DNA of 64,000 nt from Allium sativum (GCA_030737875.1 CM060922.1:299699456-299763455), one strand, 5' to 3'; shown: positions 36,774 through 49,151, numbered from the stretch's first letter. The notes: a model not told the origin generated them from the sequence alone. Translations and numbers: made by a program.

Positions 36774-38666
36774 CTAGACAAACGATAAAGGAGAAAGTAA
36801 AGACATACCCTCAAAAAGAAATGGGTACAATGAATGCATCTTCGCTTCCGTCTCCCAAGTTGCGTTGCTCTCATCTTCTCCCCATTGCACCTTGACTAGT
36901 TGAACCTCTCTGTTTCTTAACTTCCTAGTCTCTGACCCAAGGATGCGAGTAGGAGCTCGTCTAATAGTCGCATCACGCTCTATCTCCATATCTCTAAGCA
37001 AGCTCGGCTCTACCACCTCTGCAGTCTCATGTAAGCATTTCCTCAGATGTGATACATGGAATACATCATGAACACCGCTAAGTCTGTCGGGCAACTCCAC
37101 CCTATATGCCATCCGTCCAATCCTTTCCTTGATAGGAAACGGCCCAACAAACCTTGGTGCTAACTTCCCAACGGATCCGAAGCGAACAACATTTCTCAAC
37201 GGAGATACCTTAACAAAAACCATATCCCCAACCTCAAACTCAAGATCCGTCCTTCTCTTGTCCGCATAAGATTTTTGCCTATCCTGCGCTGCTTTCATCC
37301 TTCTTCGAATCAGATCGATCTTCTCTGAAGTCTCCCTAACCATATCAGGCCCAAGCAAAATCTTATCCGTAGATTCCCACCAACATGTAGGGGATCGACA
37401 AGGCCTTCCATAGAGAGCTTCGAAAGGAGCCATACCAATACTGGACTGAAAGCTGTTATTATATGCGAACTCCACCAATGGAAGATGCTCTTCCCATGTA
37501 TCTCCAAAATCTAAGATACAAAGTCTCAAAAGGTCTTCTAGAACACGATTCACCCTCTCAGTCTGGCCGTCTGTCTGAGGATGATATGCGGTGCTCAGAC
37601 ACAATTGAGTCCCCACTGCCTCTTGCAAACTTCTCCAGAACTCACTAGTGAAGATAGGATCTCGATCACTCACTATGCTAGAGGGTACCCCATGCAATCG
37701 AACTATCTCTCGAAGATATACTGAAGCTAGCCATGGAGCGGTCCTCTTGCTCTTCACAGGTATGAAATGGGCGCTCTTAGTAAGTCTATCTACCACCACC
37801 CAAATTCCTGTATTACCCTTCCTCGATCTGGGTAACCCGTCAATAAAATCCATCGAGACGCTATCCCACTTCCATTGCGGAACTTCCAATGGGTGAAGCA
37901 ACCCACCTGGTTTCTTTTGCTCCGCCTTCACCTGCTGACATACCAAGCATCGAGCTACATATTCGGCCACATCTTTCTTCATACCGGCCCAGAAGAAAAC
38001 CCTCTTCATATCTTGGTACATCTTATCCCCACCGGGATGAATGGTCATCCTAGAACGGTGTGCATCATCAAGAATAACCTTCCTCAACCCTTCATCTTGC
38101 GGTACACAAAGTCTACCGTCTCTACGCAAGCACCCCCTATCGTCTAGGGTGTACCTACTCAAATGGCTGGACGACTCCCCCCTTATGAGCTTCTCTATCA
38201 ACTCAACCAACTGTGGGTCGTCCCTCTGGGCTTCCCCAATCCGCCCCAAAAGAGTAGGCCTAACTTCCAAGGAAGCTAGCAAACCGGGTACATAATCAAT
38301 GGAAGGTCTGAAATCAAACATCGAGATAAATTCCAAGCTTTGCCGTTCCACGAACAATGGACTCAAGGACAACCTCTTCCTGCTCAAGGCGTCCGCCACC
38401 ACGTTACCCTTGCCAGGGGTATACGCTATCTCGAAATCATAGGATGCTAAAAACTCCATCCACCTTTGCTGTCTCAAGTTTAAATCTTTCTGAGAGAATA
38501 AGTACTTTAATGATTTATGGTCAGTGAACAACTCGAATCTCTCACCAAGAAGATAATGGCGCCAAATCTTAAGCGCAAAAACAATAGCGGCCAGCTCTAG
38601 ATCATGGGTAGGGTAATTTTTCTCATGTGCCCTCAACTGCCTTCCACCATAGGCTATTACCCTTCC
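36774..38666 (-). CDS. Element C pol, second part: RNase H, integrase, chromodomain-like tail
   Basis: Continues the frame of the gag-RT part after a single TAG at 38667-38669; the first ATG is at 38634-38636 (620 residues from there). RNase H continues with the [11 protein letters not shown] segment near residue 37 and ends near DALSRK. Integrase zinc ligands are H193, H200, C230 and C233. The catalytic triad D263, D324 and E360 is complete. The GPF region is near 498 and a chromodomain-like tail at about 555-605 ends in [15 protein letters not shown]. Such tails guide chromoviruses to heterochromatin. Apart from the upstream stop the integrase looks functional. Confidence 0.93.
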   Translation of the reverse strand, partial: GRVIAYGGRQLRAHEKNYPTHDLELAAIVFALKIWRHYLLGERFELFTDHKSLKYLFSQKDLNLRQQRWMEFLASYDFEIAYTPGKGNVVADALSRKRLSLSPLFVERQSLEFISMFDFRPSIDYVPGLLASLEVRPTLLGRIGEAQRDDPQLVELIEKLIRGESSSHLSRYTLDDRGCLRRDGRLCVPQDEGLRKVILDDAHRSRMTIHPGGDKMYQDMKRVFFWAGMKKDVAEYVARCLVCQQVKAEQKKPGGLLHPLEVPQWKWDSVSMDFIDGLPRSRKGNTGIWVVVDRLTKSAHFIPVKSKRTAPWLASVYLREIVRLHGVPSSIVSDRDPIFTSEFWRSLQEAVGTQLCLSTAYHPQTDGQTERVNRVLEDLLRLCILDFGDTWEEHLPLVEFAYNNSFQSSIGMAPFEALYGRPCRSPTCWWESTDKILLGPDMVRETSEKIDLIRRRMKAAQDRQKSYADKRRTDLEFEVGDMVFVKVSPLRNVVRFGSVGKLAPRFVGPFPIKERIGRMAYRVELPDRLSGVHDVFHVSHLRKCLHETAEVVEPSLLRDMEIERDATIRRAPTRILGSETRKLRNREVQLVKVQWGEDESNATWETEAKMHSLYPFLFEGMSLLSPLSFV

Positions 38667-41162
38667 CTATTGCATTAGGACTGCGCCAAGTCCTGTCCCA
38701 CAGGCATCGGTATAGACAACAAATGGCTTGCTCCCATCTGGCAATACTAAAACTGGAGCCGTGGTTAAAGCTCTCTTTAACCGTCGGAACGCATCATCAC
38801 AATCTACGTCCCATGTGAAAACAAGATTCTTCTTTGTTAAGCGGGTTAATGGGGCTGATATCTTCGCGAAGTCTTTGATAAACTTCCTATAATAACCCGC
38901 CAACCCCAAGAAACTTCTTACTTCGGTAGCATTCTTCGGAACCTTCCAATCCTGAATTGATACTACCTTCGCGGGATCCACAGCTATCCCTTCCTTGGAG
39001 ACCACATGCCCCAAGAACCGCACTTCCCTCCTCCAGAAGTGACATTTAGAGAATTTAGCCTTAAGGCTATGCGCTCGAAGAGTCTTCAACACTTCCCCAA
39101 GATGTAGGGCATGCTCTTCTTCACTCTTAGAGAATACTAAGATATCATCCACAAAGACCACCACAAATTTATTAAGGAACTCCCTGAACACCCTACTCAT
39201 CAAATCAACGAAATATGCAGGGGCGTTCGTCAACCCAAATGGCATCACCAGCCACTCATAGAAACCATCCGGAGTCCTAAAGGCAGTCTTGTCTATGCTA
39301 TCCTCAGCCACCCTCAACTGATGAAACCCCGTGGCCAAGTCCAACTGAGAAAATACTGAAGCGCCAACCAACTGATCGAAAAGATCATCAATCCTCGGCA
39401 ATGGGTGTCTATTCTTCTTTGTGAGCTTGTTAAGTTCTCTATAGTCTACACAAAGTCTGAGAGACCCATCTGCCTTCGTAGCAAATACTACTGGAGCACC
39501 CCACTCTGATATGCTCCGTCTTATGAACCCCTTCTCAAGCAACTCCCCTACTTGCTTATGGAGTTCCCTCCTCTCACGAGGAGCCATGTGGCGCACTGGT
39601 AAAGATACCGGTTTAGCATTATCCACCAAATATGTTCGGAAGTCAATCTCCCGCTTCGGAGGTAAGCCCTTCACCTCCTCAAACACATCCGGATATTCCC
39701 GGACCACCCTAACAGCTTGCAAACTCTCGACCGAAGCGTCAAGCGATTCAAGATAACTTAGCATAACAGAGTCCCTGGGGTTACAAGAAATCTCGAGAGT
39801 GTTACCCAAGCGGGTCATGAGCCTAACAACTCTCCTTTCGCAATCAAGAACGGCACCATTACTGGATAACCAGTCCATGCCCAAAATCAACCCATAGCCC
39901 GTGAAGCCCAACACAAAAGCATCACATCTAAACTCAATGCTAAGTATAGAAATCTTCAAACCCAAACATATCATGGACAAATAAGTGGAGCCCCCAATTG
40001 GGTTTGAAACAACCAAGGGATCATCTACCAGACTGGTGTCTAGGTGCAGTGACTCAACTAATGATGATGAAATAAACGAATGCGATGCGCCTGAATCAAA
40101 CAATGTACGGACAGGATGGTCAAATAGAAAAACCAGACTTTCAACGGAAATAGTTCTACCTCTCTCCTGAATTGGTGGAACCGCGAGAGCCTGTACTTGC
40201 CCCCTAGCCTGACCTGGTGCCATAAGAGCTTGCACCTGTCCTCCTGAGGTAGATCCCGTCCTTTGCCCCTTCTTAGGGCAATCCTTCACTAAGTGCCCTG
40301 CTTCGCCACAATGGAAGCAACCGGTCTTCTTCTTCTTGCGACAATCCTTGCTTAGGTGGCCAGGTGTCCCACAATTGAAACACTTCTTCTTCTTGCCCTT
40401 GCCACCGTTGCCTTTCCCACCTTTGCTTTGCTGTTGTTGAGGTCTCTTTTGATCTCCCTTCTTCTCGGGTGCCTTATTAGCATTAGGACCCTTCTCTTCC
40501 TCAAACATGAGTGCCATGTCAACTAGCTTCTCAAAGGTGGCCCCCATAGGGATGTGAGTCATAGCCAACCCATGCATCGGTTCATTTAAGCCTTTCATGA
40601 ACCTCAAAGCCTTCTTCTCCGGTGTATTCACCATGTCTAGGCCAAACCTTGCCAATTGATTAAACTTGTTAACATATTCCTTCACCGAAAGATTTCCTTG
40701 CTTTAGAGTCAAGAATCTTTCCATATACAAGTTCTCCTCCGCCCTTGAGAGAAACTTTGCCACAAATCTTTGCTTAAAATCCGCCCAAGAGTCAACAGGG
40801 CGTTCTCCATTAGTGACCTCCCACCAGAATGAGGCCTCTCCCTTCATTAACCAAGCAGCCAACTTGACTTTCTTCCCTTCTTCCATCTTAAAGATATCTA
40901 TCAACTCTTCCACCTCCTTAAGCCAATCTCTAGCCTCCACAAAGGTTTTAGATCCTTGAAAAGGTTTCCCTCCCATAGCTTTAAATTCCTTGCAAGTCTT
41001 AGCAAAAGTATCCGTGCGAGGAGGAGGGGGAGGAGGAAGATCGGGTGCTACGGTTGGTGGAGGAATATTCGCTGGACCCGCAGTGGTGGCCCTAGCCTCC
41101 ATCAATCTCCTATACCATACTGGTACCGTCACACCCTCCGGAAAGTTAAGATCCTCAGCCAT
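38667..41162 (-). CDS. Element C gag-pol, first part: gag, protease, RT, start of RNase H
   Basis: 831 residues from an ATG at 41160-41162. A proline-rich stretch lies at 34-48, the capsid-like gag domain at about 80-225, a basic linker, and two CCHC zinc knuckles at 261-274 and 282-295. The aspartic protease has its catalytic DSG at 356-358 and a LILGMDW segment near 425-431. RT has [11 protein letters not shown] near 588 and [12 protein letters not shown] near 640, with the catalytic VDD at 671-673. RNase H starts near 815 ([17 protein letters not shown]) and stops at a TAG inside the domain. All essential residues up to there are present. Gag and pol share one frame, as in other chromoviruses. 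Confidence 0.95.
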   Translation of the reverse strand: MAEDLNFPEGVTVPVWYRRLMEARATTAGPANIPPPTVAPDLPPPPPPRTDTFAKTCKEFKAMGGKPFQGSKTFVEARDWLKEVEELIDIFKMEEGKKVKLAAWLMKGEASFWWEVTNGERPVDSWADFKQRFVAKFLSRAEENLYMERFLTLKQGNLSVKEYVNKFNQLARFGLDMVNTPEKKALRFMKGLNEPMHGLAMTHIPMGATFEKLVDMALMFEEEKGPNANKAPEKKGDQKRPQQQQSKGGKGNGGKGKKKKCFNCGTPGHLSKDCRKKKKTGCFHCGEAGHLVKDCPKKGQRTGSTSGGQVQALMAPGQARGQVQALAVPPIQERGRTISVESLVFLFDHPVRTLFDSGASHSFISSSLVESLHLDTSLVDDPLVVSNPIGGSTYLSMICLGLKISILSIEFRCDAFVLGFTGYGLILGMDWLSSNGAVLDCERRVVRLMTRLGNTLEISCNPRDSVMLSYLESLDASVESLQAVRVVREYPDVFEEVKGLPPKREIDFRTYLVDNAKPVSLPVRHMAPRERRELHKQVGELLEKGFIRRSISEWGAPVVFATKADGSLRLCVDYRELNKLTKKNRHPLPRIDDLFDQLVGASVFSQLDLATGFHQLRVAEDSIDKTAFRTPDGFYEWLVMPFGLTNAPAYFVDLMSRVFREFLNKFVVVFVDDILVFSKSEEEHALHLGEVLKTLRAHSLKAKFSKCHFWRREVRFLGHVVSKEGIAVDPAKVVSIQDWKVPKNATEVRSFLGLAGYYRKFIKDFAKISAPLTRLTKKNLVFTWDVDCDDAFRRLKRALTTAPVLVLPDGSKPFVVYTDACGTGLGAVLMQ

Positions 41163-41342
41163 GCTGAAACGAAAAAGGAAAGATTCAAAACGGAGAATTC
41201 GAAGGACATAGATATGGCTATTGGGGATTATGCTTTTCTTTCAAAAACTTTTCTCTTAAAAGACATGTTTTTGAAAATATCTTTTCCAAAAATGTTTTAG
41301 AAAAATAGTTTTCTAAAAATTTTATCTGTTCCGGTAACCTTT

Positions 41343-41354
41343 GCTCTGATACCA
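41343..41354 (-). promoter_or_regulatory. Element C primer binding site
   Basis: Minus strand TGGTATCAGAGC, two bases after the 5' LTR end; the initiator-Met tRNA primer site. The leader to the gag ATG is about 180 bp. Confidence 0.9.
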
Positions 41355-42696
41355 CGTGTAACACCCCACACCCGCTATGATCACTCACAAAGGGAATGCC
41401 ATAGCATCGGTGGAGTATTTTAGTGAATATAGAACAGAAAAATTACACCAAGACAGATATAAATAGTACTTGAAATTTTAAAACATCATCTCATAACAGC
41501 GGAAATAAACATGTCTGGTTACATCATAAAGCCATGATAAAAGTCAAGTACAATATCCGTCAAAATAAAGAAGTACATAATCCCACTCTCTCATACAATA
41601 GCCATAACAAAAGAGAAGATAACTGGATAACTGGAGCTTTACATCTACCCAAGCTTCCAAAGGCTGGAACAGCAATCCGATCAAGCTCTACTACCGCTAG
41701 GATCCACCGTAGGACCTGAGGGTTGGGAAAAAAGATAAAAACAACGGGGTCAGACATAAGTCTGAGTGAGCCCTATAACCTTAACAATACAATTATTAAA
41801 GTAATTAGGGTATGACATGAACTCGGTACGGTACCTTTGGGGATAATAACTACACTAAGTAGCCAACAACATAGGACGAACTAAGATAACCGTCAGGACG
41901 CATCTACCCACCCAAGGATAATTACTAACTGCACCACACCAGTCATTCCTACTTAAAGGTTGATCCCTTCCAAGGACTTAGAAAATTTCCCCAATAATTT
42001 CATGTACTCCTAGCTCACTACATAGGTGCCGTCTGCCCCTATCTCCACTAGGTGTACTCAGTAATTCTTACCCAGTAGTTTCGTGTACCCCTACATAGGT
42101 GCCGTCTGCCCCTATCTTCACTAGGTGTACCCACTACTCCCCATCGATCGGCTCCCTACCGTAGATACCCGTGCTGGTCCCACAGTGGGGTGTATCACTC
42201 CCCTAAAGTGGCTACCCAATACTAACGGTGCACGGCTTTATATCTACACGATGCAACAACGGCTTATCTACCAGCCCGGTCCCACACACGCATATGAAGC
42301 CCGTTGGACTTGCGTTGCCACCGCTAACCCGTTTTGGCCTCTTATAATCAAGCCCAATATGCGTGTCCCGTCACTCGACATGGGTCGAGCCCACAAAGAT
42401 ACGTTTGGGATATTGGTTGAAATGGGCCCCCACAAGCTACCCACTTAAGCTTGTCATATATCTAGTGTATCCCACTTAACCCTTTAATCATGTTTAGTTA
42501 CATGTTTCCACTTGGTTAAGTATTCTAATCGTATTTTCTATTGCCACCCAAGGCAACCCACTAGATTCCACATGCCACCCAAGGCAACCACAAAATTTCC
42601 TCATGCCACCCAAGGCAACCACTTAACCCCTCATGTCCCACTACATGCTATTATGGTTAAGTGTTTCTTAATTAATTAAGACCGTGATCTCCCATA

Positions 42697-42916
42697 AAGA
42701 CCTCCCACATTCGACTGGCTGTTATGACCGCCTGGTTAAGCCGGTAGAATCCGGGCAGTCTTACGTCATAACAGAGTCTAACCTCGTGTCTTTACCTTAA
42801 TCACGTATTTAATTTATGGCTAAGACCTCTCACATTGGGCTGACATTTGTAGCAACTGGTTAAGCCGGTCGGGTCCGGGCAGTTTTACACTACAAATGAG
42901 TCCAACCTCGTGTCTT
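42697..42916 (-). repeat. Duplicated two-tier hairpin in C 5' LTR
   Basis: Units at 42697-42792 and 42822-42916, same sequences as 34288-34383 and 34413-34507. Confidence 0.65.
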
Positions 42917-43290
42917 AGTCGATTAATTACACCTAATTAATCACCCCCCCATATTAATTATCCCTAATTAATATCAAGTTTACCATAACATGGGTAGACC
43001 TAACTCAATAGGTAAATTCCCATGGGGTAGACCTAACTCAATAGGTAAATTCCCACTTATGGTAATTTATTTTTACGGTATGCTTAATCATACCCAACCA
43101 TTCATTTATTAACATATTTACCCACCCCATCGTTCCCCACGTAAATCGTTCTCATTTCATAACATAATAAAAGGGGAAGATCCATCACACATATCATGGG
43201 TTTAGCATATAACTTTGTCATGGGTTAAGAGGATGTCAACTTGCATATATGAACACATATTAACCCAACTTGCTCTTAAGCATCTACATA

Positions 43291-43645
43291 ACTTGCATAA
43301 TTATTCACATGACCTCATAAGCATGCATAACATGGTAATCTTGCATTTGAGCATACACTTAACTTGCATATTTATTCACATAACCTCATAAGCATGCATA
43401 ACATGGTAATCTTGCATTTGAGCATACACTTAACTTGCATATTTATTCACATAACTTCATATGCATGCATAACATATTAATCTTGCATTTAAACATACAC
43501 ATAACTTGCATCATCATTCACATAACTTCATATGCATGCATAACATGTTAATCTTGCATTTAAACATACACATAACTTGCATCATCATTCACATAACTTC
43601 ATATGCATGCATAACATGTTAATCTTGCATTTAAACATACACATA
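43291..43645. repeat. 71-bp tandem repeat in C 5' LTR
   Basis: Copy of the five-unit array at 34882-35236, unit number unchanged between the LTRs. Confidence 0.9.
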
Positions 43646-44124
43646 ACTTCATAAGCATGCTTAACATGTTGCATAATAGATCAATGTCCAACTTAGTGTT
43701 TTGCATCATAATCATCATGAAACATAGCACCAAACTTGCATAAAGATATAACATTAAACTTGCATAAAAATGTCATGAACACATACACTAAACTTGCATG
43801 ACATAGAGCATATAACTTGCAAAACACATGACATATACAATATTAAGCTTGCATAAACACATTGATCCACAAACATAACCATACATCATCATATCCTATC
43901 TTAATCAATTTAACAATTGATTATTAAGGGGATAGAAGCTCACCAAAACACAATTAGCAAGCTAATGAAGAAGATTAAGATACTTAGAATGGATTAGAGA
44001 ATGATTTGAGAGGGATTTGCTTGCAACTCCTTCATGAACTAGTGGAGGCCATGCTCAAATTTCATTTTGCCATAGTTTAGTTACAAGACTTAATTATGAA
44101 TGAATTAGGGTAGGGTTGGGGTCT

Positions 44125-44132
44125 TATTTATA
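44125..44132 (-). promoter_or_regulatory. TATA box in C 5' LTR
   Basis: TATAAATA on the minus strand in CCTATAAATAAGACCC, about 500 bp from the LTR start. The same context is found in D. It would start an R region of roughly 2.5 kb or more. Confidence 0.7.
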
Positions 44133-44284
44133 GGATTAGGTGAGTGTTTTAGGCCCTTAGATTAACCCTAGATTAGGTTAGGACCCTTAGATTTAGGAAA
44201 TCTCTAGAACCAGCCCTCCTAGCCAGCCTGAAACCCAACCTGGTGCAACCTGGTGCACCCAGGTTCACTGGGCGCCTGGACCCT

Positions 44285-44350
44285 GTCGACAGGCAAGTCG
44301 ACAGGCATGTCGACACCCCTGTCGACAGGCCTGTCGACAGCCCTGTCGAC
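44285..44350. repeat. 12-bp-phased GTCGAC array, C 5' LTR
   Basis: Same six-site array as 35876-35941, upstream of the TATA box at 44125-44132. Confidence 0.9.
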
Positions 44351-44630
44351 ATGGGCTGGGCGGGAAGCTTCCCGCCTGACCCCGCCTGGCCCATTCCAAA
44401 TTTGAATATTTTGAATTTTTAAAATCTGTTTTAGATTTAAATTTTCTGCAAACTTCATCAGGCCATAACTGGGCCATACGGACTCCGATTTTCGAAAACT
44501 CGGACTCTATTTCGCGTATTTTTCCGAGACGAACGTAATGACGCTGCCCGTTTCCCCTAATTCCCACATCTGAGATTATTTATCCTGTAATTAGTGAATT
44601 TTAGTATTAACTAAAATTCGGGGTGTTACA

Positions 44631-45530
44631 GATTCATCCCATAGAGAAAAACTGGTATTAACCCATAATTAACACCACGGTGTTATTGGTAAATTTAATT
44701 ACCATTTCCCGTTCAAATCTAATTAAAGATTTACTTATCGCTTGGAGAAAAACTGGTACTCCACTCTCGATCATTAACCAAATTTGATAATTTAAATTAT
44801 CAATTCACATTTAAATCTAATTAAAGATTCATTAAAACTCCACTTATTTTAATCTTCCCAAAAATCAATACTAATGATTATTTAACTTTGGAAACACAAA
44901 CATGACGCATCGACAATCTACCCCGTACTATTGATTTCTACCTATATATAACCTCTGAGCTCGTACGTCTCAGAGAAGGGTGTTAAGCAAAAGAATAAAT
45001 TCTCCGCCACCAAATAGATACATATTTAGCACAAATCAACCATACAGTTCGAAATACAATGACAGACATATAATCCTGTTTTTAACTGGGTTAAAGAACT
45101 TATGCCATTTAAAACACAGTTCACGATAAACCCAAAATCACATTCCATTAATCATGGAATCTTCATGGAAAAACAAATCAATATATAATTGATATCAATT
45201 TCCATATCCGACTAATAATATAAATGGAATAACGGCAAAGCCTTTTAAATTCCATATGTATTAACAGTCTTCCTCCACAGAAGTTCACTTCGATTATTAT
45301 CAAATCGAATTCCATTCAATTCCAATTTAATACATTAAATTGGAAAACTTTACTTGGGAAAATTCCCGTTAAATCCTAATAAAAAGATTTATAAATTCCT
45401 AATCACATTTCACTGTAAATCGGGTTAAAGAACGAATGTCGTCAAAATCATAGTTCACAATAAACCCAATTCACATTCCATTTTCAATTCCAATTAAATG
45501 TTAATTAATTGGTAATTATTCTTTAAATCT
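44631..45530 (-). repeat. Element E 3' LTR, piece 3
   Basis: About 0.9 kb of E LTR between elements C and D. It has the series of short inverted repeats typical of these LTRs (GGTAAATTTAATTACC, GGGTT..AACCC pairs), also seen in B at 19700-20200. It ends at AATCT (45526-45530), duplicated at 57168-57172. Confidence 0.8.
44943..45077 (-). repeat. Segment duplicated within the E LTR
   Basis: Matches 32283-32415 and the same part of the 5' LTR near 63450-63585 (CCTCTGAGCTCGTAC, AATAAATTCTCCGCC). It is a second, diverged copy placed elsewhere in the same LTR. Confidence 0.7.
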
Positions 45531-45809
45531 TGTAACACCCCGTATTTTGGGTTAATACTAAAATTCACTAATTATAGAATAAATAATCTCAGATTTGGGA
45601 ATTAGGGGAAACGGGCTACGTTATTGCGTTCGTCTCGGAAAAATACGCGAAATAGAGTCCGAGTTTTCGAAAATCGGAGTCCGTATGGCCCAGTTATGGC
45701 CCGATGAAGTTTGCAGAAAATTCAAAACTTAAAACAGAATTAAGAATTTAAAATTCAGGTTTTAAATTGGACAGGTGGGGTCAGGCGGGAAAAATCCCGC
45801 CCTACCCAT

Positions 45810-45875
45810 GTCGACAGGGCTGTCGACAGGCCTGTCGACAGGGGTGTCGACTTGCCTGTCGACTTGCCTGTCGAC
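45810..45875. repeat. 12-bp-phased GTCGAC array, D 5' LTR
   Basis: GTCGAC at 45810, 45822, 45834, 45846, 45858 and 45870, with a degenerate seventh (GTGCGAC) next. It lies 143-208 bp upstream of the TATA box, the same arrangement as in C but with different spacers. Confidence 0.9.
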
Positions 45876-46017
45876 AGGGGTGCGACGCCCAGTAAACCTG
45901 GGTGCACCAGTTTGGGTCCTTGTGCTGGCCTAATGGGCTGGTTCTAGAGATTTCCTAAATCTAAGGGTCCTAATCTAATCTAGGGTTAATCTAAGGGCTT
46001 AAAACACTACCTAATCC

Positions 46018-46025
46018 TATAAATA
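46018..46025 (+). promoter_or_regulatory. TATA box in D 5' LTR
   Basis: TATAAATA in CCTATAAATAAGACCC, 487 bp into the LTR; also at 53900-53907 in the 3' LTR. Confidence 0.75.
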
Positions 46026-46449
46026 AGACCCTAACCCTACCCTAATCCATTCATAATTAAATCTTATAATTAAACTATGGCAAAATGAAACTTGGTCATG
46101 GCCTCCACAAATCAAATGAAGAGAGTTGCAAGCTAATCAACCCCTAATCACCTTCTTCTTCATATTTGGCAACTAGTTTTACTTCATTGATTTGCTAATC
46201 TTGGTTTTGGTGAGTTTCTATGGCTTTAATAATCAATTGTTAAATTGATTATGGTAGGATGTGATAAGACATGGCTATGTTTGTGGATAAATGTATTTAT
46301 GCAAGTTTGTATGATATGTGATTTGCAAGTTTTATGTTAAATGCAAGTTAAGGCCATGTTTTATGGTGCAAAACACCATGTTAAACATTTATGCATATGT
46401 GACATGTTATGCAAACTATATGTGAGAATATATGAAAGTTATATGTAAC

Positions 46450-47200
46450 ATGATATGCAAGTTATGCATGTGATTTTATGCATGCTAAGTAGTTGGTGTT
46501 ATGCATGTTAAGTAATTGATGTTATGCATGTTAAGAATTTGATGTTATGCATGCTAAAGTATTTGACGTTATGCATGCTAAGTATTTGATTGTATGCATA
46601 CTAAGTATGGGGTTTTATGCATGTTAAGTGTTTGGGTTTATGCAAGTTAAGTGGTGGTTTTATGCATAATAAGTATTTGATTTCATGCATGATAAGTAAG
46701 TGGTTTTATACATGCTAAGTGTTTGGTATTATGCATAAATCATAACATGCAAGTTTACCTTTTAACTATGATGCATACATATGCAAGATGATACCCTTAT
46801 ATGCTATGCATGTTTACCCTCCTTTAAGATGCAAGTTCATATGCAAGATATGTGAATGGTGTTATGCAAGTTATGTGTATGAGATTATGCAAGTTATGTG
46901 CATGATGCTATGCAAGTTATGTATATGCTTAAATGCAAGTTTAATGTGATATGCAAGTTATGCATGTTCATGCAAGTATGTGAATGCTCATGCAAGTATG
47001 TGAATGCTTATGCAAGTATGTGAATGCTTATGCAAGTATATGAATGCTTATGCAAGTTATGTGTATGCTTAAATGCATGATTAACATGTTATGCAAGTTA
47101 TGAGAATGCCTATATGCAAGTTCAACATGTTATGCAAGATATGTGTATGATAATATGCAAGCTCATATGCAACATGTTATGCAAATCATGTGTATGATAA
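46450..47200. repeat. TATGCATG/ATGCAAGT short-repeat arrays in D 5' LTR
   Basis: About 23-bp units built on TTATGCATG(C/T)TAAGTA at about 46470-46735, and about 20-bp units built on TATGCAAGTATGTGAATG at about 46960-47070. They occupy the place of the 71-bp array in C and share the TGCAT/ATGCA theme. The 3' LTR copies are near 54350-54620 and 54840-54955. Confidence 0.8.
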
Positions 47201-47572
47201 TATGCAAGTTTGGGTTATATGTAGTTGGGTTAATATATGTTCATATATGCAAGTTGACATCCTCTTAACCCATGACAAAGTTATATGCTAAACCCATGAT
47301 ATTTGTGATGGATCTTTCCCTTTATTATGTCGTGAAATGAGAACGATTTACGTGGGGAACGATGGGGTAATAAATATGTTAATAAAAGTATGATTGGGTA
47401 TGATTAAGCATACCATAAAAATAAATTACCATAAGTGGGAATTTACCTATTGAGTTAGGTCTACCCCATGGGAATTTACCTATTGAGTTAGGTCTACCCA
47501 TGTTATGGAAAACTTGATATTAATTAGGGATAATTAATATGGGGGTGATTAATTAGGTGTAATTAATCAACT

Positions 47573-47792
47573 AAGACACGAGGTTGGACCCTTTTGTAGC
47601 GGAAGTCTGCCCGGAACCGACCGGCCATCCAGCGGGTACAAATGATTGGCCCAATGTGAGAGGTCTTAGTCATAAATTAAATACATGATTAAAGTAAAGA
47701 CACGAGGTTAGGCCCTTTTGATGACAGAAGTCTGCCCGGAACCAACCGGCATATCCAGCAGTCATAAAAGACGGTCTAATGTGAGAGGTCTT
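47573..47792 (+). repeat. Duplicated two-tier hairpin in D 5' LTR
   Basis: Units at 47573-47667 and 47697-47792, each between AAGACACGAGGTT and GAGAGGTCTT. Outer stems are TTTGTAGC with a GCTACAAA-like arm (one mismatch here, perfect in the 3' LTR) and CTTTTGATGAC with GTCATAAAAG (one bulged G). The inner motif is GCCCGGAACCGACCGGC or its A variant. Both stems differ from the C stems. Confidence 0.65.
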
Positions 47793-49145
47793 TATGAGGT
47801 CATGATCTTAATTAATGAATTAAGAAACACTTAACCATATTAGCATGTAGTGGGACATGAGGGGTTAAGTGAGTGCCTTGGGGTGGCATGATGAGACTAG
47901 TGGGTTGCCTTGGGTGGCAATAGAAAAATACGATTAGAATACTTAACCAAGGTGGAACATGTAATTAAACATGATAAAAGGGTTAAGTAAGTGCCATGGG
48001 TGGCATGTGAGAATACGATTAAAATACTTAACCAAGGTGGAACATGTAATTAAACATGATTAAGGGGTTAAGTAAGTGCCATGGGTGGCATGTGGAAATC
48101 TAGTGGGTGCCCTAAGTGGCAATTGAAATATGATTAAAGGACTTAACCAAGATTTATAACATGTAAGGGGACATGGTTAAAGGGTTAAGTGGGATGCACT
48201 AGATAAAAGTAGCAAGCTTAAGTAGTAGCTTGTGGGGGCCCATTTCAACCAATATCCCAAACGTATCTTTGTGGGCTCGACTCTGGTCGGGTGACGGGAC
48301 ACGCATATTGGACTTGACTATAAGCGGCCAAAACGGGTTAGCGGTGGCAACGCGGGATCAACGGGTTTCATATGCGTGTGTGGACCCGGGCTGGTTGGTA
48401 AGTCGTTGTTGCATCGTGTAGATATAAAGCCGTGCACAGAGATATTATATGGTAGCCACTTTGGGGAATGATACACCCCCTTTTGTGGGACCAGCACGGG
48501 TATCTACGGTAGGGAGCCGATCGCTTGGGGGTAGTGGGTACACCTAGTAAAAATAGGGGCAGACGGCACCTGTGTAGGGGTACAAGAAACTACCGGGTAA
48601 AAATTACTAAGTACACTTAGTGGGATCAACCTTTAAGTAGGAATTACTCTTGGTGGGTAGAACTGGTGTGGTGCAGTGTAGGGATTACCCTTGGGTGAAT
48701 CAGTCTGGGGTGGTGTAAGAATTATCCTTGGGTAGATAAATGCGTCTTTTCGGTTATCGTAGTACATCCGGTGTTTAGTTGGCTACTTAGAGTAGTCATT
48801 ATCCCCAGAGGTACCGTACCTTATTTATGTCATACCCTAATTACTTTAATGGTTGTATTATTAGGGTTATAGGACTCACTCAGACTTATGTCTGACCCCG
48901 TTGTTTTTATCTTTTTCCCAACCCTCAGGTTATCAGAGTGGGCCTAGCACTAGTGGGCTTGGATCAGACCGCTATATCTATCTTTTGGGCTTGGATCGTA
49001 GAAGTAAAGCTCGGTTTATCTTTTCTATTATGGCTATTGTCTATGTAGTGGGATTATGTACTTCTATTCTATCAGGATGGATATTATGTACTTGACTCTT
49101 GTTTTGGTTTTGTGATGTAACCAAACATGTTTTACTTTCTGCTGC

Positions 49146-49151
49146 AATAAA
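49146..49151 (+). terminator. Poly(A) signal candidate in D 5' LTR
   Basis: AATAAA about 135 bp before the LTR end, followed by a T-rich stretch. In the 3' LTR the same signal (about 57028) could end the transcript. Confidence 0.5.

Larger units (their letters stand above)
32948..44630 (-). mobile_element. Element C: young, nearly intact Tekay/Del-like chromovirus
   Basis: A complete Ty3/gypsy element of 11683 bp flanked by GATTC. Both LTRs are 3274 bp with only a few differences seen by eye (for example near 33460, 33869 and 34208), which points to a recent insertion. Gag-pol (36774-41162) is a single frame with one stop. The integrase C-terminus carries a GPF region and a chromodomain-like tail, as in Tekay/Del chromoviruses. 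It sits in the E 3' LTR in the same orientation as E. Confidence 0.95.
41357..44630 (-). repeat. Element C 5' LTR (3274 bp)
   Basis: Equal in length to the 3' LTR and nearly identical. It contains a GTCGAC array, TATA box, 71-bp repeats and two hairpin units. A 107-residue antisense open frame at 42125-42448 (also 33716-34039) is not counted as a gene. Confidence 0.95.

Noticed and set aside
42125..42448. 107-codon open frame in C LTRs (also at 33716-34039)
   Set aside because: Antisense to the element, identical in both LTRs because LTRs are copies, and broken into a different short frame in D.
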